From NCBI GenBank assembly GCA_018066245.1, contig JAGHRT010000019.1:1-64000 (forward strand): a DNA stretch of 64,000 bases, written 5' to 3'. Position numbers and translations under genes: made by a program. Each line of letters starts with the position of its first letter. The first letter of the stretch is position 1. The notes under the pieces were generated by a model that did no database searches, was not told the origin of the DNA, and worked only from the letters and a program-made list of their open reading frames with translations. This stretch comes from Candidatus Equimonas faecalis (GTDB lineage Bacteria; Bacteroidota; Bacteroidia; Bacteroidales; Bacteroidaceae). Of the stretch, positions 37,535 through 46,175 are shown piece by piece.

Positions 37535-38137
37535 CTATTGGAGCGTGTCGTTTTGGGGCGGCCGGTTGGTTTCGTCGGGCATGGGCGTGAAGCCCTTGGA
37601 GCGTTTCACCTCATACTGTGTCATGGCTTCGTTGGAGCGGAAGTGGTCGCCTTCAAGCTGTTGGGTGGCGGTGGTTACTTTCATGTAGGCATCGGAGTAG
37701 AACTCGTGGCGGTCCATGTCCCAATAGAGGAGCGAGGTGGCGAAGGTGGTGTGTTCGGCCAGATTTTCGATGAACACGCGGCCACGCAGTTCCCACAGGT
37801 TTTGGTCGTACCAGTAGGCGGTGTCGGCTGTGATGTGCATATCGACCTTGAAGTAGTTGTTGAACCTTTCAAGGAAGATGCCTTTGGGAAAGGTCTGTCG
37901 CGGCGGGTCGGTCTTGTCGTACACCTGCCACTCCTCGGCAATGACTTTATAGCGCATCACGCCGGAGTCGCTTATCATCTTGGAACAGCCGTAGGTGGTC
38001 ATTACGGGCAGAGAATCGCGGTTGGTGAGGGCTGCTCCCTCGGGCGGAGCCTCGGTGCCGCACGCTGCCACCAGCAGATGAAGAAGGCTGAGCAGGATAT
38101 AGACAGCCGTACACGACGTGAGGGTGCGGAGGGACAT
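37535..38137 (-). CDS. lptC: LPS export periplasmic protein LptC-like
   Basis: Bridges the inner-membrane LPS extractor to the periplasmic LptA bridge. The 200-residue lipoprotein starts at 38137 (MSLRTLTSCTAVYILL) with lipobox VAAC, then beta-jellyroll sequence with the typical QTFPKGIFLERFNNYF, ADTAYWYDQNLWELRGRVFI and a late LEGDHFRSNE. Anchoring by lipid rather than by a membrane helix is common in Bacteroidetes LptC. The gene starts 22 bases after the outer-membrane protein upstream. Confidence 0.85.
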   Translation of the reverse strand: MSLRTLTSCTAVYILLSLLHLLVAACGTEAPPEGAALTNRDSLPVMTTYGCSKMISDSGVMRYKVIAEEWQVYDKTDPPRQTFPKGIFLERFNNYFKVDMHITADTAYWYDQNLWELRGRVFIENLAEHTTFATSLLYWDMDRHEFYSDAYMKVTTATQQLEGDHFRSNEAMTQYEVKRSKGFTPMPDETNRPPQNDTLQ

Positions 38138-38159
38138 AGGGAATGGCAAATTACCGTTT

Positions 38160-39473
38160 TTAATGTACGCGCCACTGTGAGAACCACTCCTCATTGAAGT
38201 TCACTCCCACGCACAGGCGAAGGTAGTTCTCCTTGATTTGGCCGGCGAAGGCGGGTTGTACGCGCTCATACTGGAGGGCAATGTTCACGGAACTGCGTGC
38301 GCCGAACAGATTCATGATGGGGAGGTTCACGCCCGCTGTGGCCAGATAGCTCATGGGGCCTTTCTCTAACGCTGCGGTGCCGGGGCGAGCCACATTGGCG
38401 TATGGCGTGGTGACGGCAAAGCCCAAGCGGTAGCTCACGTATTCGCGCCATTTCATGCCTTTGCCCAACGGGCGGTATTCCACGCCGAGGGCAAAGCGGT
38501 GGCTGTCGCGGAAGTTGCCTTGTTGCACCTTGTATTGCTCCTTGCCGTAGGCATCGGTCGTGGCCCAAGGATAGCGGCACTCGCCCCATTTCTGGAACTC
38601 GTAGTCGGCAGCCACGCGCAGGCGTCCGTTATGCTCCCAACTGAGGCCGGCGCCTATGGTGTGAGGCAGTTGGAAGGCATTGGCCACGGAGGTGGTGTCG
38701 AGGCTGACTATCATGTCGGCGCGGCGGTTGATTTTATGTCCCAGCGAGTAGCTTGCACCGGCCACGAGGCGGTTGCCCTCGCCCAGGGGGATGTAGCCTT
38801 GAAGGCCGAGGTCCAGCTTGTAAGTGCGGGGGCTACTCTGGTAGCTGCGCAAGCTGGAGGTTACGGAAGCATCGCTGTAGGTGATGGCGGAGGAGTGGTT
38901 GATGCTGCCCCACACGAAGCCGATGTTGGCACCCACGCTGACATAGCGGCAGGGCATCCAACCCGCACCCAGATAGACCTCTTGCAAGCCGCCTTCGCCC
39001 ACATAGGCCGAGGTGGCCACTACGTCAGAGCCTTGGCTGTAGCTCTCACTGATGGTCTTGGACGACATAGTGCTGTAGCCCACGGCGCTCAGGGGAAGTA
39101 TGCCCACGCTCACGCCAACACGGCGACTTACCTTGAAACCTGCCGTGGCATAGTCGAGCGTGGCGGTGGTGGCGTTGATGCGTGCGCCACCGCTCTTGTA
39201 GATGGATTGCTGGAGCGAACCGCCTATATCAAAGATAAAGGAAAGGGAGTCTATCTGCGCGTAGGACGCAGGGTTAAGGGGATTGACCTCGTTGCCGCGC
39301 GACGTACCGAAGCCTACGCCGGCCATAGCGGAATTGAAGCCCACCTGACGTGTGCCCAGTTTGCCAATGCCGTAGCGGGAGTAGGGGGAAATCATGCCGT
39401 TGTCTTCTGCTGTGGCAGGGAGGAGGATGAGCACGGCTGCAAGAGCCGCGAGGAGCGTTCTGCTGAGTTTCAT
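38160..39473 (-). CDS. Outer-membrane beta-barrel protein (FadL/OMPP1-like)
   Basis: A 437-residue outer-membrane barrel with a signal peptide MKLSRTLLAALAAVLILLPATA. Its mature N terminus SPYSRYGIGKLGTRQVG is typical of a conserved Bacteroidetes barrel encoded just before lptC, distantly like FadL. The body alternates hydrophobic and polar residues, with many barrel turns. Its role may be lipid handling, inferred only from neighbours. The start at 39473 lies 26 bases after a -7 box; the longer frame to 39608 runs through that promoter. Confidence 0.8.
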   Translation of the reverse strand: MKLSRTLLAALAAVLILLPATAEDNGMISPYSRYGIGKLGTRQVGFNSAMAGVGFGTSRGNEVNPLNPASYAQIDSLSFIFDIGGSLQQSIYKSGGARINATTATLDYATAGFKVSRRVGVSVGILPLSAVGYSTMSSKTISESYSQGSDVVATSAYVGEGGLQEVYLGAGWMPCRYVSVGANIGFVWGSINHSSAITYSDASVTSSLRSYQSSPRTYKLDLGLQGYIPLGEGNRLVAGASYSLGHKINRRADMIVSLDTTSVANAFQLPHTIGAGLSWEHNGRLRVAADYEFQKWGECRYPWATTDAYGKEQYKVQQGNFRDSHRFALGVEYRPLGKGMKWREYVSYRLGFAVTTPYANVARPGTAALEKGPMSYLATAGVNLPIMNLFGARSSVNIALQYERVQPAFAGQIKENYLRLCVGVNFNEEWFSQWRVH

Positions 39474-39499
39474 TTGTGCGGGTATATACTTTTGCGTGG

Positions 39500-39507
39500 C
39501 AAAGATA
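39500..39507 (-). promoter_or_regulatory. -7 box for the OMP-lptC genes
   Basis: TATCTTTG on the minus strand, 27 bases before the outer-membrane protein start. Confidence 0.55.
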
Positions 39508-39699
39508 CAAATAAGTGGGCGGAATGCAAAGAAAGCCGTGGCTTTTCTTGTGTGTTTCTGAAGGAGGATGCCTAAAACCGTAGTTTGAGGTGGCGAATGG
39601 ACAGGCAAAAAGCCAATGTGTCCGTTGGCTTCGGGCGCTGTCTGGCGGAAGACTTGTGTGGGTGAGCGCGGAGGGAACTGTTAGTGGAATTGGGGGAAA

Positions 39700-39810
39700 T
39701 AGGAAAACCCTATAGGACAGGGAAAACTATTGCATAGGATAGGAATACCTGTCGTATAGGGTTGTTGCTCGTGGCGTATGGAATAGGAAATACTGGCGTA
39801 TGGGGTGGGG
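39700..39810. repeat. 22-nt tandem repeat (locus C)
   Basis: Degenerate units with AGGAAAACCCTATAG, GGGAAAACTATTGCATAGG, AGGAATACCTGTCGTATAGG and AGGAAATACTGGCGTATGG recur at about 22 bases. Read on the minus strand they match the TTTTCCTA...CTATAC units at 29697-29785. The rest of the 39508-39820 spacer shows no gene. Confidence 0.65.
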
Positions 39811-39820
39811 GAGAATGGCC

Positions 39821-40507
39821 CTACGTTCTGTGTTGCGGAAGTTTGGAGCCGAAGCTCAAGTCGCCGGCATCGCCAAGCCCCGGTACGATGTAGCTTGTGT
39901 CGTTGAGCGTGGGGTCGATGGCTGCCACCCAGAGTGTTATGTCCGGTGAAGGAAACCTTTCCTTCAGATAGTCGATGCCCTGCTGGCTGGCTACTACGGC
40001 GCAGAGGTGCAGACGGTGCGGCGTGCCGTTTGTAAGGAAGGCCTTGTGGGCCGTTTCAAAACTTTTGCCCGTGGCCAGCATGGGGTCTGCCAGAATGAAG
40101 GTGCAGCTGTCCAGGCAGGGCGAGGCCAGATAGTCGAGCTTGATTTCCACTTCGCCTGCTTTCGGATGGGCATCTGCTCTGCCCTCCACGCGGTAGGCAG
40201 CCACGAAGCCGGCTTCAGCGCCGTCAAGTACTTGCAGGAATCCGTCGTGGAAGGCTAAGCCGGCGCGTAGGACGGTGCCCACTACGATGCGGTTTTGCGG
40301 CAGGTTGATTGTGGCCGTTCCGAGGGGCGTATGGACATCGGTGGCGGCATAGTCGAGCGTCTGGCTGATTTCGTAGGCCATGATGCGGGCAATGCGTGTC
40401 AGGTTGTGGCGGAAGCGGGTGCGGTCCTGCTGCATCTGCTTGTCGCGTAGTTGAGCCATATAGGCGGCCACGATGCTGTTGCGTTCAGCCAAATTGATTA
40501 CTTCCAT
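39821..40507 (-). CDS. upp: Uracil phosphoribosyltransferase
   Basis: Salvages uracil to UMP with PRPP. In 228 residues the PRPP-binding loop is ADPMLATGKS (usual form DPMLATGGS), preceded by VGTVLRAGLAFHDG, and the uracil-binding end is YIVPGLGDAGD, the family hallmark. Length is near normal (about 210). It follows rnz after 67 bases of TTTGCTAATT-type repeats. Confidence 0.93.
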   Translation of the reverse strand: MEVINLAERNSIVAAYMAQLRDKQMQQDRTRFRHNLTRIARIMAYEISQTLDYAATDVHTPLGTATINLPQNRIVVGTVLRAGLAFHDGFLQVLDGAEAGFVAAYRVEGRADAHPKAGEVEIKLDYLASPCLDSCTFILADPMLATGKSFETAHKAFLTNGTPHRLHLCAVVASQQGIDYLKERFPSPDITLWVAAIDPTLNDTSYIVPGLGDAGDLSFGSKLPQHRT

Positions 40508-40574
40508 AATGTAATGTTATCTTAATTCTCTAATTTGCTAATTCTCTCATTCGCTAATTTCCTACTTCTCTCAT

Positions 40575-41492
40575 TTACTCAATATCCAGCGCCAGACCTT
40601 CGTTGGCCAGAAGTGTGTCGGGGAACACGGCCTTGGCTTCGTCGAGGAGCGGCGTCTCATCCGTGTAGCGGGCAGAGAAGTGTCCTATCAGCAGGCGACG
40701 GGCATGGGCATCGCGGGCCACTTGTGCGGCCTGTGCCGCTGTGGAATGGCAGGTTTGGCGGGCGCGGAGGGCTTCGGTAGAGGCAAAAGTAGCCTCGTGG
40801 TAGAGTAGGCTGACCTCCTTCACCAAGGCAGCCAGCCCGGGAAGGTATTGCGTGTCGGAACAGTAGGCATAGCTGCGCGGAGGGGCAGCAGGGCGGGTGA
40901 GGGCTTCGGACGGCCACTCCTTCCCCTCTCCGTCAATCCAGCCGGCACCCTCCTTGATGCCTTGAATGGCGTAGGTGGGAATGTGGAGGTAGTCTATCAT
41001 GTCGCGGCGTATGTGGGGAAGCAAGGGCTTCTCGTCGAAACGGTAGCCGCAGCAGGCGATGCGGTGGGACAGGGGAAGGGTGCTGACGCTCAGCGACCTG
41101 TCTTCATACACGATGCTGTGGGTGGCGGGATTGACTTGGTGGCATACCACATCGAATTCCAGCCCGGGGCAGAAAAAGTCCAGCCATGGGCCGAGCACGC
41201 TTCCCAAGTCGTCGGGCGCATAAATGTGTAGGCTCTGCGTGCGGCCAAGCATACTGAACGTGCTTATAAGCCCCGGCAAACCGAAAACGTGGTCGCCGTG
41301 CAGATGACTGAGAAAAATGGCTGAAATACGGGAGAAATTGATACCATAGCGGCGCAACTGTGTCTGTGCTCCTTCGCCGCAGTCAATCATAAAGAGCTTG
41401 TCGCGCACATTCAGCACCTGACACGCGGGATGGTGCTTCAGGGTGGGCATGGCACTGCTGCAGCCGAGAATGTGTACGCGGAAAGTTTCCAT
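40575..41492 (-). CDS. rnz: Ribonuclease Z
   Basis: Metallo-beta-lactamase endonuclease that trims tRNA 3' ends. In 305 residues the zinc motif is LSHLHGDH (61-68), with DCGEGAQTQLRRYGINFSR before it, a YCSDTQY block, LLYHEATF and a final HFSARY. The spacing matches the short bacterial form (ElaC/TrnZ), including its exosite arm region. Confidence 0.92.
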   Translation of the reverse strand: METFRVHILGCSSAMPTLKHHPACQVLNVRDKLFMIDCGEGAQTQLRRYGINFSRISAIFLSHLHGDHVFGLPGLISTFSMLGRTQSLHIYAPDDLGSVLGPWLDFFCPGLEFDVVCHQVNPATHSIVYEDRSLSVSTLPLSHRIACCGYRFDEKPLLPHIRRDMIDYLHIPTYAIQGIKEGAGWIDGEGKEWPSEALTRPAAPPRSYAYCSDTQYLPGLAALVKEVSLLYHEATFASTEALRARQTCHSTAAQAAQVARDAHARRLLIGHFSARYTDETPLLDEAKAVFPDTLLANEGLALDIE

Positions 41493-41603
41493 TGTGTCTG
41501 ATTCCCCACTCGCTTGCGAATAAACCCTACTCGTTTTTTTTCACGGAGGGTGTGCGTTGGGATTTATTCTATAGGTCCTTGCCTTCTCCGATGGACTGTT
41601 TCC

Positions 41604-42386
41604 TTATTTAATCTGGCTCACCTTCACTTTGGTGATACGCCGCATGTCGAGGGCAAGAACCTCGAAGCGCAATCCTTGATAGACAATGCTTTGGTGGAGG
41701 CGGGGAAAGTCGTCGATAAGTCGGAGTACAAGGCCGGCCAATGTCTCGGCCTCGCCAGCCACTTTTTCAAACTGCGCCTCGTTGAGGCCCATCGTGGCGT
41801 AGAAATCCTCCAGTTCTACCTTGCCCTGAAAAATGTACTGGCGATCGTTAATACGGGTATAGAGGCGTTCTTCCTCATCAAACTCATCGTTAATCTCACC
41901 CACGATTTCTTCGAGGATGTCCTCCATCGTAACAAGCCCTGACATAGACCCGAACTCATCCACCACTATGGCAATGTGTACCTGGTTCTTCTGAAAGTCG
42001 CGCAAGAGGTCGTCTATCATCTTGGATTCAGGCACATAGAGCGGCTTCCTTACCAGATGTTGCCAGCGGAAACCTTTGGGTTCGCGCATGTAAGGCATCA
42101 GGTCTTTAATGTAAAGGATGCCTGCCACCTCGTCCGAATCCTTGTCGGCGAACACGGGGTAGCGCGAATAATTGTTGCTGAATACGCACTTCAGCACTTG
42201 CTGGAAAGTGGCGTTCTGCTGTATGCCCACGATGTCCACGCGCGGGGTCATTACCTCGCCTGCGCTCTCGCTTCGGAAGCGCAACACGCCTTCCATGATG
42301 GCGCGGTCGTTGGCATCAATATCTTGCGGTACCTGTTCTTCGAGGGCAGGCTTGGATGTTGGGCTTTTCTTGAAAATGTTGAACAT
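41604..42386 (-). CDS. CorC/HlyC-type CBS protein lacking the DUF21 membrane domain
   Basis: A 260-residue cytoplasmic protein: a leader (1-35), then EVMTPRVDIVGI, two CBS motifs (about 45-165) and a CorC_HlyC transporter-associated domain at the end (EGKVELEDFYATMGL region to RITKVKVSQIK). In gliding Bacteroidetes the gene after ssb is gldE, a homologue that carries an N-terminal DUF21 membrane domain. Here only 26 bases separate this start from ssb, so that domain is absent. It may have been lost with motility or replaced by a CorC-like role in metal efflux control. Confidence 0.8.
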   Translation of the reverse strand: MFNIFKKSPTSKPALEEQVPQDIDANDRAIMEGVLRFRSESAGEVMTPRVDIVGIQQNATFQQVLKCVFSNNYSRYPVFADKDSDEVAGILYIKDLMPYMREPKGFRWQHLVRKPLYVPESKMIDDLLRDFQKNQVHIAIVVDEFGSMSGLVTMEDILEEIVGEINDEFDEEERLYTRINDRQYIFQGKVELEDFYATMGLNEAQFEKVAGEAETLAGLVLRLIDDFPRLHQSIVYQGLRFEVLALDMRRITKVKVSQIK

Positions 42387-42412
42387 AGGCGTTGGGCGAA
42401 TGTGCTAATTCC

Positions 42413-42760
42413 TCATTCGCCGGTTGGCGTCTTCTTGGGCGAGAGCATTTCCATTTCATTCACCCACACTTCGGTAACGTAGCGCTCCACGCCGCGCTTG
42501 TCGGTGTAGGAGCGGGTGCGCAGTTGTCCCTCCACATAGAGTTTGTCGCCCGTGTGGACATACTGTTCCACAATTTCGGCCAGCCTGCGCCAGAACAGCA
42601 GGTTGTGCCATTCGGTTTGATCGGGAACTTGGGTGCCGTTGGGGAGGGTGTAGCCTTTCGTGGAAGTGGCCAGCCGTACTTGGGCTGTACACACGCCTCC
42701 TTCCAGATAGCGGACTTCGGGGTCTTTCCCTACGTTTCCGATGAGCATCACTTTGTTCAT
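42413..42760 (-). CDS. ssb: Single-stranded DNA-binding protein
   Basis: OB-fold protein that coats single-stranded DNA. Its 115 residues begin MNKVMLIGNVGKDPEVRYLE and include TEWHNLLFWRRLAEIVEQYV and LYVEGQLRTRSY, the usual SSB core. It is short and lacks the acidic DDDLPF-type tail that binds partner proteins, ending instead in SPKKTPTGE. A second full SSB probably exists elsewhere. The start overlaps the end of the DUF4293 gene by four bases (ATGA). Confidence 0.92.
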   Translation of the reverse strand: MNKVMLIGNVGKDPEVRYLEGGVCTAQVRLATSTKGYTLPNGTQVPDQTEWHNLLFWRRLAEIVEQYVHTGDKLYVEGQLRTRSYTDKRGVERYVTEVWVNEMEMLSPKKTPTGE

Positions 42761-43116
42761 CTTATGCGGTCAATGGAGCGGATGAGACGTTCGTCGGCAC
42801 GGATGGCACGCCAGGCCAGGAAGATAAAAGGCAGGGCGGCGACTGTCCAAAAGTAAAAGAACAGGGTGGCCAAGGTCGTGAACATCATGGACAGGCATAA
42901 GGCCATTTGCGACTTGCGGTACTTATAGAAGAAGATGCAGATGAGGGCATCGCAGCAAAGGAGGGCGCAGAGGGCAGCTCCGACATAAACCATGGCGGTG
43001 TCGGCCCACTTGATGATAATCTGACCGTCCACGGCACCTGAGAGGCTCAGGTAGGTACACGCGGCGGCTATAAGGACTACGGCCAGGAGGTAGAGGGTTT
43101 GTATGCGCTGTATCAT
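42757..43116 (-). CDS. DUF4293 membrane protein
   Basis: A 119-residue membrane protein with four hydrophobic segments, opening MIQRIQTLYLLAVVLIAAAC, the hallmark of DUF4293. The family is restricted to Bacteroidetes and of unknown function; its genes commonly follow rpoZ, as here (10-base gap). The start at 43116 is preferred over the frame beginning at 43182, which lies within rpoZ. Confidence 0.8.
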   Translation of the reverse strand: MIQRIQTLYLLAVVLIAAACTYLSLSGAVDGQIIIKWADTAMVYVGAALCALLCCDALICIFFYKYRKSQMALCLSMMFTTLATLFFYFWTVAALPFIFLAWRAIRADERLIRSIDRIR

Positions 43117-43126
43117 GGGCGTGAGC

Positions 43127-43471
43127 TTAGATGTCCTCGTCCAGTAGATTTTTCTGCTTGGCGGGGTTACGGTGATAGACACGTCCGTGGAGGAACTCGT
43201 CGGCGGCCATCAGCGTGGCTTTGGGCAGGCGCTCGTAGTATTGTGAAATTTCAATCTGCTCGCGGTTTTCGGAATTGTCGTCCAGACCGTCTCCGCTTGA
43301 AGCGAACTCGCGGAGCTTTTTGCTGAGGTCTTCCTTGATTTCGCTGCTGATTTGGTTGGCTCTCTTGCTCATGATTGCCACGCTCTCGTAGATGTTGTCG
43401 GTGCCTTGGCAGAAGTCCATGACGTTGTGTGTTACCGTGTTGGTCGGTGCCTTGCTTTTCTTGTAATCCAT
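43127..43471 (-). CDS. rpoZ: RNA polymerase omega-like subunit (Rpb6-type)
   Basis: Small RNA polymerase assembly subunit. The 114-residue product starts MDYKKSKAPTNTVTHNVMDF and includes NIYESVAIMSKRANQISSEI, which holds the conserved R-A-N-Q-I core of omega/Rpb6 proteins, then an acidic middle and ATLMAADEFLHGRVYHRNP. It is the Bacteroidetes form, longer than E. coli omega. The start at 43471 follows bamD by 43 bases. Confidence 0.85.
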   Translation of the reverse strand: MDYKKSKAPTNTVTHNVMDFCQGTDNIYESVAIMSKRANQISSEIKEDLSKKLREFASSGDGLDDNSENREQIEISQYYERLPKATLMAADEFLHGRVYHRNPAKQKNLLDEDI

Positions 43472-43514
43472 TTGGTAAGTATAATGAATAATAAATAATG
43501 TGCAACTTGTCTGT

Positions 43515-44354
43515 TTACAAATCCTCGTCATGCTTCTCCCATTTCTTGGCGCTCTCATACATGGCTGTGGCTTTGGGCATGAAAGATGATTCGGGGTATT
43601 CTGTTTGGAAACCGAAGAATTCGTCAATGGCATCCTGATAGCGCACAGGTTGCTTGGCTGCGATAGAGTGTGCGGCCAGCTCAAACTTGGCTTTGAGCAC
43701 CAGTATGCTCAGGTCTTCGCGTCTTTTGCTGTAGGGGTGTTCGCGAATGGCGTTCTGAGCCGTTACGATGCAAGCCTGATAGTTGCTCTCGCCGTTGGAG
43801 GAGCAGTTGCCGAAATAGTCGCCCAGGTCGTAGTAGAGCTTGGCACTGAGATATTCCTTTTCCACCAGCTTGTCCTGCAGGCTGAATATGCAGTTTTGCG
43901 CCTCGGTGCGGTACTTGCTGTTGGGAAAGGCTTCAATGAAGTTGCTGAACTCTGTTACGGCGTTGTAGGTGTCGGTTTGGTCAAGGCGCGGTTCGGGAGT
44001 GCTCTCATAGAGGGCCTTTCCCGCATAGAAGCGAGCCTCTTCGGCCAGACTGCCGCGCGGGTAGCTCTGATAGTAGCGCTTGAACACTTGGGCGGCAGAA
44101 GCATAGTTATGCCCCTCAAAGTTGGCCATGCCAAGCAGGAAAAGGCATTCTTCGCCCTTATCGGTGCCTTTGGTGGGCATGATAAGTTCGTTCAGAAGTT
44201 CGGCGGCCCGCCCGTATTGCCCCACGGCATAATAGCCCTTGGCGGCTTCATAGCGGTAGTTGCTGTCCGTGCTTTTCAGCACCTTTGAGTAGTCGCCACA
44301 GCCGCACAGCGTCAGAAGCAGGCCCATGAGGACGGTTCGTATGGTAGTTTGCAT
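43515..44354 (-). CDS. bamD: Outer-membrane assembly lipoprotein BamD
   Basis: Lipoprotein partner of BamA in folding outer-membrane barrels. Its 279 residues begin MQTTIRTVLMGLLLTLCGC with lipobox LCGC, then five TPR-like repeats; the YEAAKGYYAVGQYGRAAELL and YASAAQVFKRYYQSYPRG stretches are typical BamD. The upstream start at 44384 would lie ahead of the signal peptide. A -7 box lies at 44374-44381, making this the first gene of bamD-rpoZ-DUF4293-ssb-CorC-like. Confidence 0.9.
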   Translation of the reverse strand: MQTTIRTVLMGLLLTLCGCGDYSKVLKSTDSNYRYEAAKGYYAVGQYGRAAELLNELIMPTKGTDKGEECLFLLGMANFEGHNYASAAQVFKRYYQSYPRGSLAEEARFYAGKALYESTPEPRLDQTDTYNAVTEFSNFIEAFPNSKYRTEAQNCIFSLQDKLVEKEYLSAKLYYDLGDYFGNCSSNGESNYQACIVTAQNAIREHPYSKRREDLSILVLKAKFELAAHSIAAKQPVRYQDAIDEFFGFQTEYPESSFMPKATAMYESAKKWEKHDEDL

Positions 44355-44373
44355 CGTTCTGTCAATTTGGCCG

Positions 44374-44381
44374 CAAAAGTA
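44374..44381 (-). promoter_or_regulatory. -7 box for the bamD cluster
   Basis: TACTTTTG on the minus strand, 20 bases before the bamD start. Confidence 0.55.
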
Positions 44382-44617
44382 CAAAAAAACTCCGACATAG
44401 CCAAATGATTCATGAAAAAAGAGCAGGAGAAAGCCTGCGCGTGGGTGCGGGCGGCTCTTTCCTCACGTGCCGATTAGGGAATTAGCAAATTAGCAAATTA
44501 GGGAATGGGGCCCTCCCCGGGGGAGTTGGAGGGGTATTAAGGGGGTAATTGGCTGCCCATACTGCGGTTAGGATGAAAAAACGGGGCGGCGGGTATGGTT
44601 ATGTCGGCAGTTTTTGT

Positions 44618-44625
44618 TAATTTTG
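44618..44625 (+). promoter_or_regulatory. -7 box for tdk
   Basis: TAATTTTG, 21 bases before the tdk ATG at 44646. Confidence 0.55.
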
Positions 44626-44645
44626 CGGCCAATAGACGTTATGTT

Positions 44646-45218
44646 ATGAACACTTACGAAGAATTTCGCCGTCCGGGCCGTATAGAAGTCATTTGCGGCA
44701 GCATGTTTTCCGGCAAGACGGAGGAACTTATCCGCCGTTGCCGTCGCGCCGTGTTTGCCAAGCAGCGCGTAGAGATTTACAAGCCCGGCGTAGATGTGCG
44801 CTACTCCGAGGAAGACGTGGTCAGCCACGATGGCGATGCCATACAGTCCACCCCCGTGGAATCCTCACAGAGCATCCTCCTCATGGCCACCGAAGCCGAG
44901 GTGGTGGGTATTGATGAAGCACAGTTTTTCGACGAGGGCATTGTTCATGTCTGCAACGAACTGGCCAATCAGGGCAAGCGCGTTGTGGTGGCCGGCCTCG
45001 ATATGGACTTCCGGGGCATACCCTTTGGCCCCATGCCGGCCCTATTGGCCATTGCCGACGATGTGCTCAAGGTTCACGCCATCTGCGTGCGTTGCGGGCA
45101 TCTGGCCCGCCATTCCCATCGCATCGTGAACGATGACCGCCTTGTCGTCCTCGGCGAGACGCAAGAGTACGAGCCCCTCTGCCGCAAGTGCTACAATGAA
45201 ATCAAAAGGCAAAATTAG
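44646..45218 (+). CDS. tdk: Thymidine kinase
   Basis: Phosphorylates thymidine to dTMP in the salvage pathway. The 190-residue protein is of the type II (zinc) class: P-loop [11 protein letters not shown] near the start, DEAQFFD as Walker [13 protein letters not shown] as the lasso region, CxxC zinc pairs ICVRCGHLA and LCRKCYNE. The start at 44646 follows the -7 box; the frame from 44595 would begin upstream of it. Two deoxynucleoside kinases encoded at 52930-54194 complete a deoxynucleoside salvage set. Confidence 0.93.
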   Translation: MNTYEEFRRPGRIEVICGSMFSGKTEELIRRCRRAVFAKQRVEIYKPGVDVRYSEEDVVSHDGDAIQSTPVESSQSILLMATEAEVVGIDEAQFFDEGIVHVCNELANQGKRVVVAGLDMDFRGIPFGPMPALLAIADDVLKVHAICVRCGHLARHSHRIVNDDRLVVLGETQEYEPLCRKCYNEIKRQN

Positions 45219-45436
45219 CAAATTAGGAAATGAAGCTCCCCCTCCGCCCTTCGGGACATCTCCCCCTGGGGAGGCAGATGGGGGCAATGAATCACGGGGG
45301 GCATGATGCCCCTCGGTTTTTGGGCTCCTAAAACCACTGAAATTGGTGTTTTTTAGCCTTGATTTGCGGTGTTTTCGATGTCGGCGGGCGTGAGCGGGAT
45401 GTGTAGATGATTGATTTTCGTAAAGTTAAGAAAATC

Positions 45437-45561
45437 GGTTACTCGGTAACACGGTAACACAAATCGCTTATAGGGGGGAGGGGGTAAAAGTTAATATATA
45501 TTAAAATTTTTCGCTCTCATTTTTCACGGGTGTTACCATGTTACCGTGTTACCGAGTAACT
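45437..45561. repeat. Iteron-like element with 8-nt GTTACC units
   Basis: Left arm: GGTTACTC, GGTAACAC, GGTAACAC (45437-45460). Right arm: GTGTTACC, ATGTTACC, GTGTTACC (45530-45553), then GAGTAACT. The arms are near-perfect inverted copies. Between them lies ATATATATTAAAA and CGCTCTCATTTTT, matching the core at 11-41. Function is unknown. Confidence 0.75.
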
Positions 45562-45988
45562 GTACTCCCCTAGAAAAAGTTGAATGGATTTGTACTATAA
45601 ACCTGAGGCTAATTGAATGAATGTCCCGCTATGTAAGAATGTTTTCCGAGAAACAGGTCTTTCGAGCTTCACCGAAGCATAGTTTTTTTCTTTAAGTCAG
45701 GACTTTTTCTGCGTGAAACAACAGTGTTTCACAGTGAAAGAGCGAACAGTGAACAATTAAAATTAGAAAAATTTCACAGGCTTCCTCATTTGCTCATTTG
45801 CTAATTTGCTCGTGCCAAAAGCCCCCTGTTGGGGCAAGAGCCCGCTCTTGAGCGGGGAGGGCCTGCGGACAAACGGGATGGCGACAGCCAGAAAGGGGCC
45901 GAGGGGGGGAGGTGCCCAAAGGGCGGAGAGGGTTCCTAATAGGCTGATTTCCTAAGGTTCCCCAGAAGGGGGGGGGCTATAAATGCTA

Positions 45989-46024
45989 AAGTCTCCTGCA
46001 GCCTTTTACGATTGCAGGAGACTT
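45989..46024 (-). terminator. 12-bp hairpin after the GGGtGRT gene
   Basis: AAGTCTCCTGCA (45989-46000) and TGCAGGAGACTT (46013-46024) are perfect complements, 150 bases beyond the stop codon of the minus-strand cluster. No T-run follows, so its strength as a terminator is uncertain. Confidence 0.45.
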
Positions 46025-46175
46025 CTAAATGAGTGTAATCAATTAAGAGCCGGTGATTACGTGTGGCTCACGGCCTATCAACGCTGTCTCGCTTTCTTTT
46101 TATGTCGCACCGGCCGACGTTGCACTACGCGCAGTGGGCTGACGTCCGACGGAAAGTTGGCGACCTTGATTGGGC

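Larger units (their letters stand above)
45219..46175. other. 957-base noncoding region with several repeat families
   Basis: Holds AATTAGCAAATTAGG (45214-45226), a GC-rich dispersed repeat copy (about 45235-45290), the iteron-like element (45437-45561), GTGAACAGTGAACAATT oligomers (45740-45760), TTTGCTCATTTGCTAATTTG (about 45785-45810) and a second GC-rich repeat (45815-45940). No gene is seen. The 45960-46175 end carries a hairpin and is the 3' flank of the GGGtGRT gene. Confidence 0.6.

Noticed and set aside
45219..46175. tRNA or rRNA gene in the large spacer
   Set aside because: I found no cloverleaf or conserved TPsiC-type arm; only repeats and one hairpin are visible.
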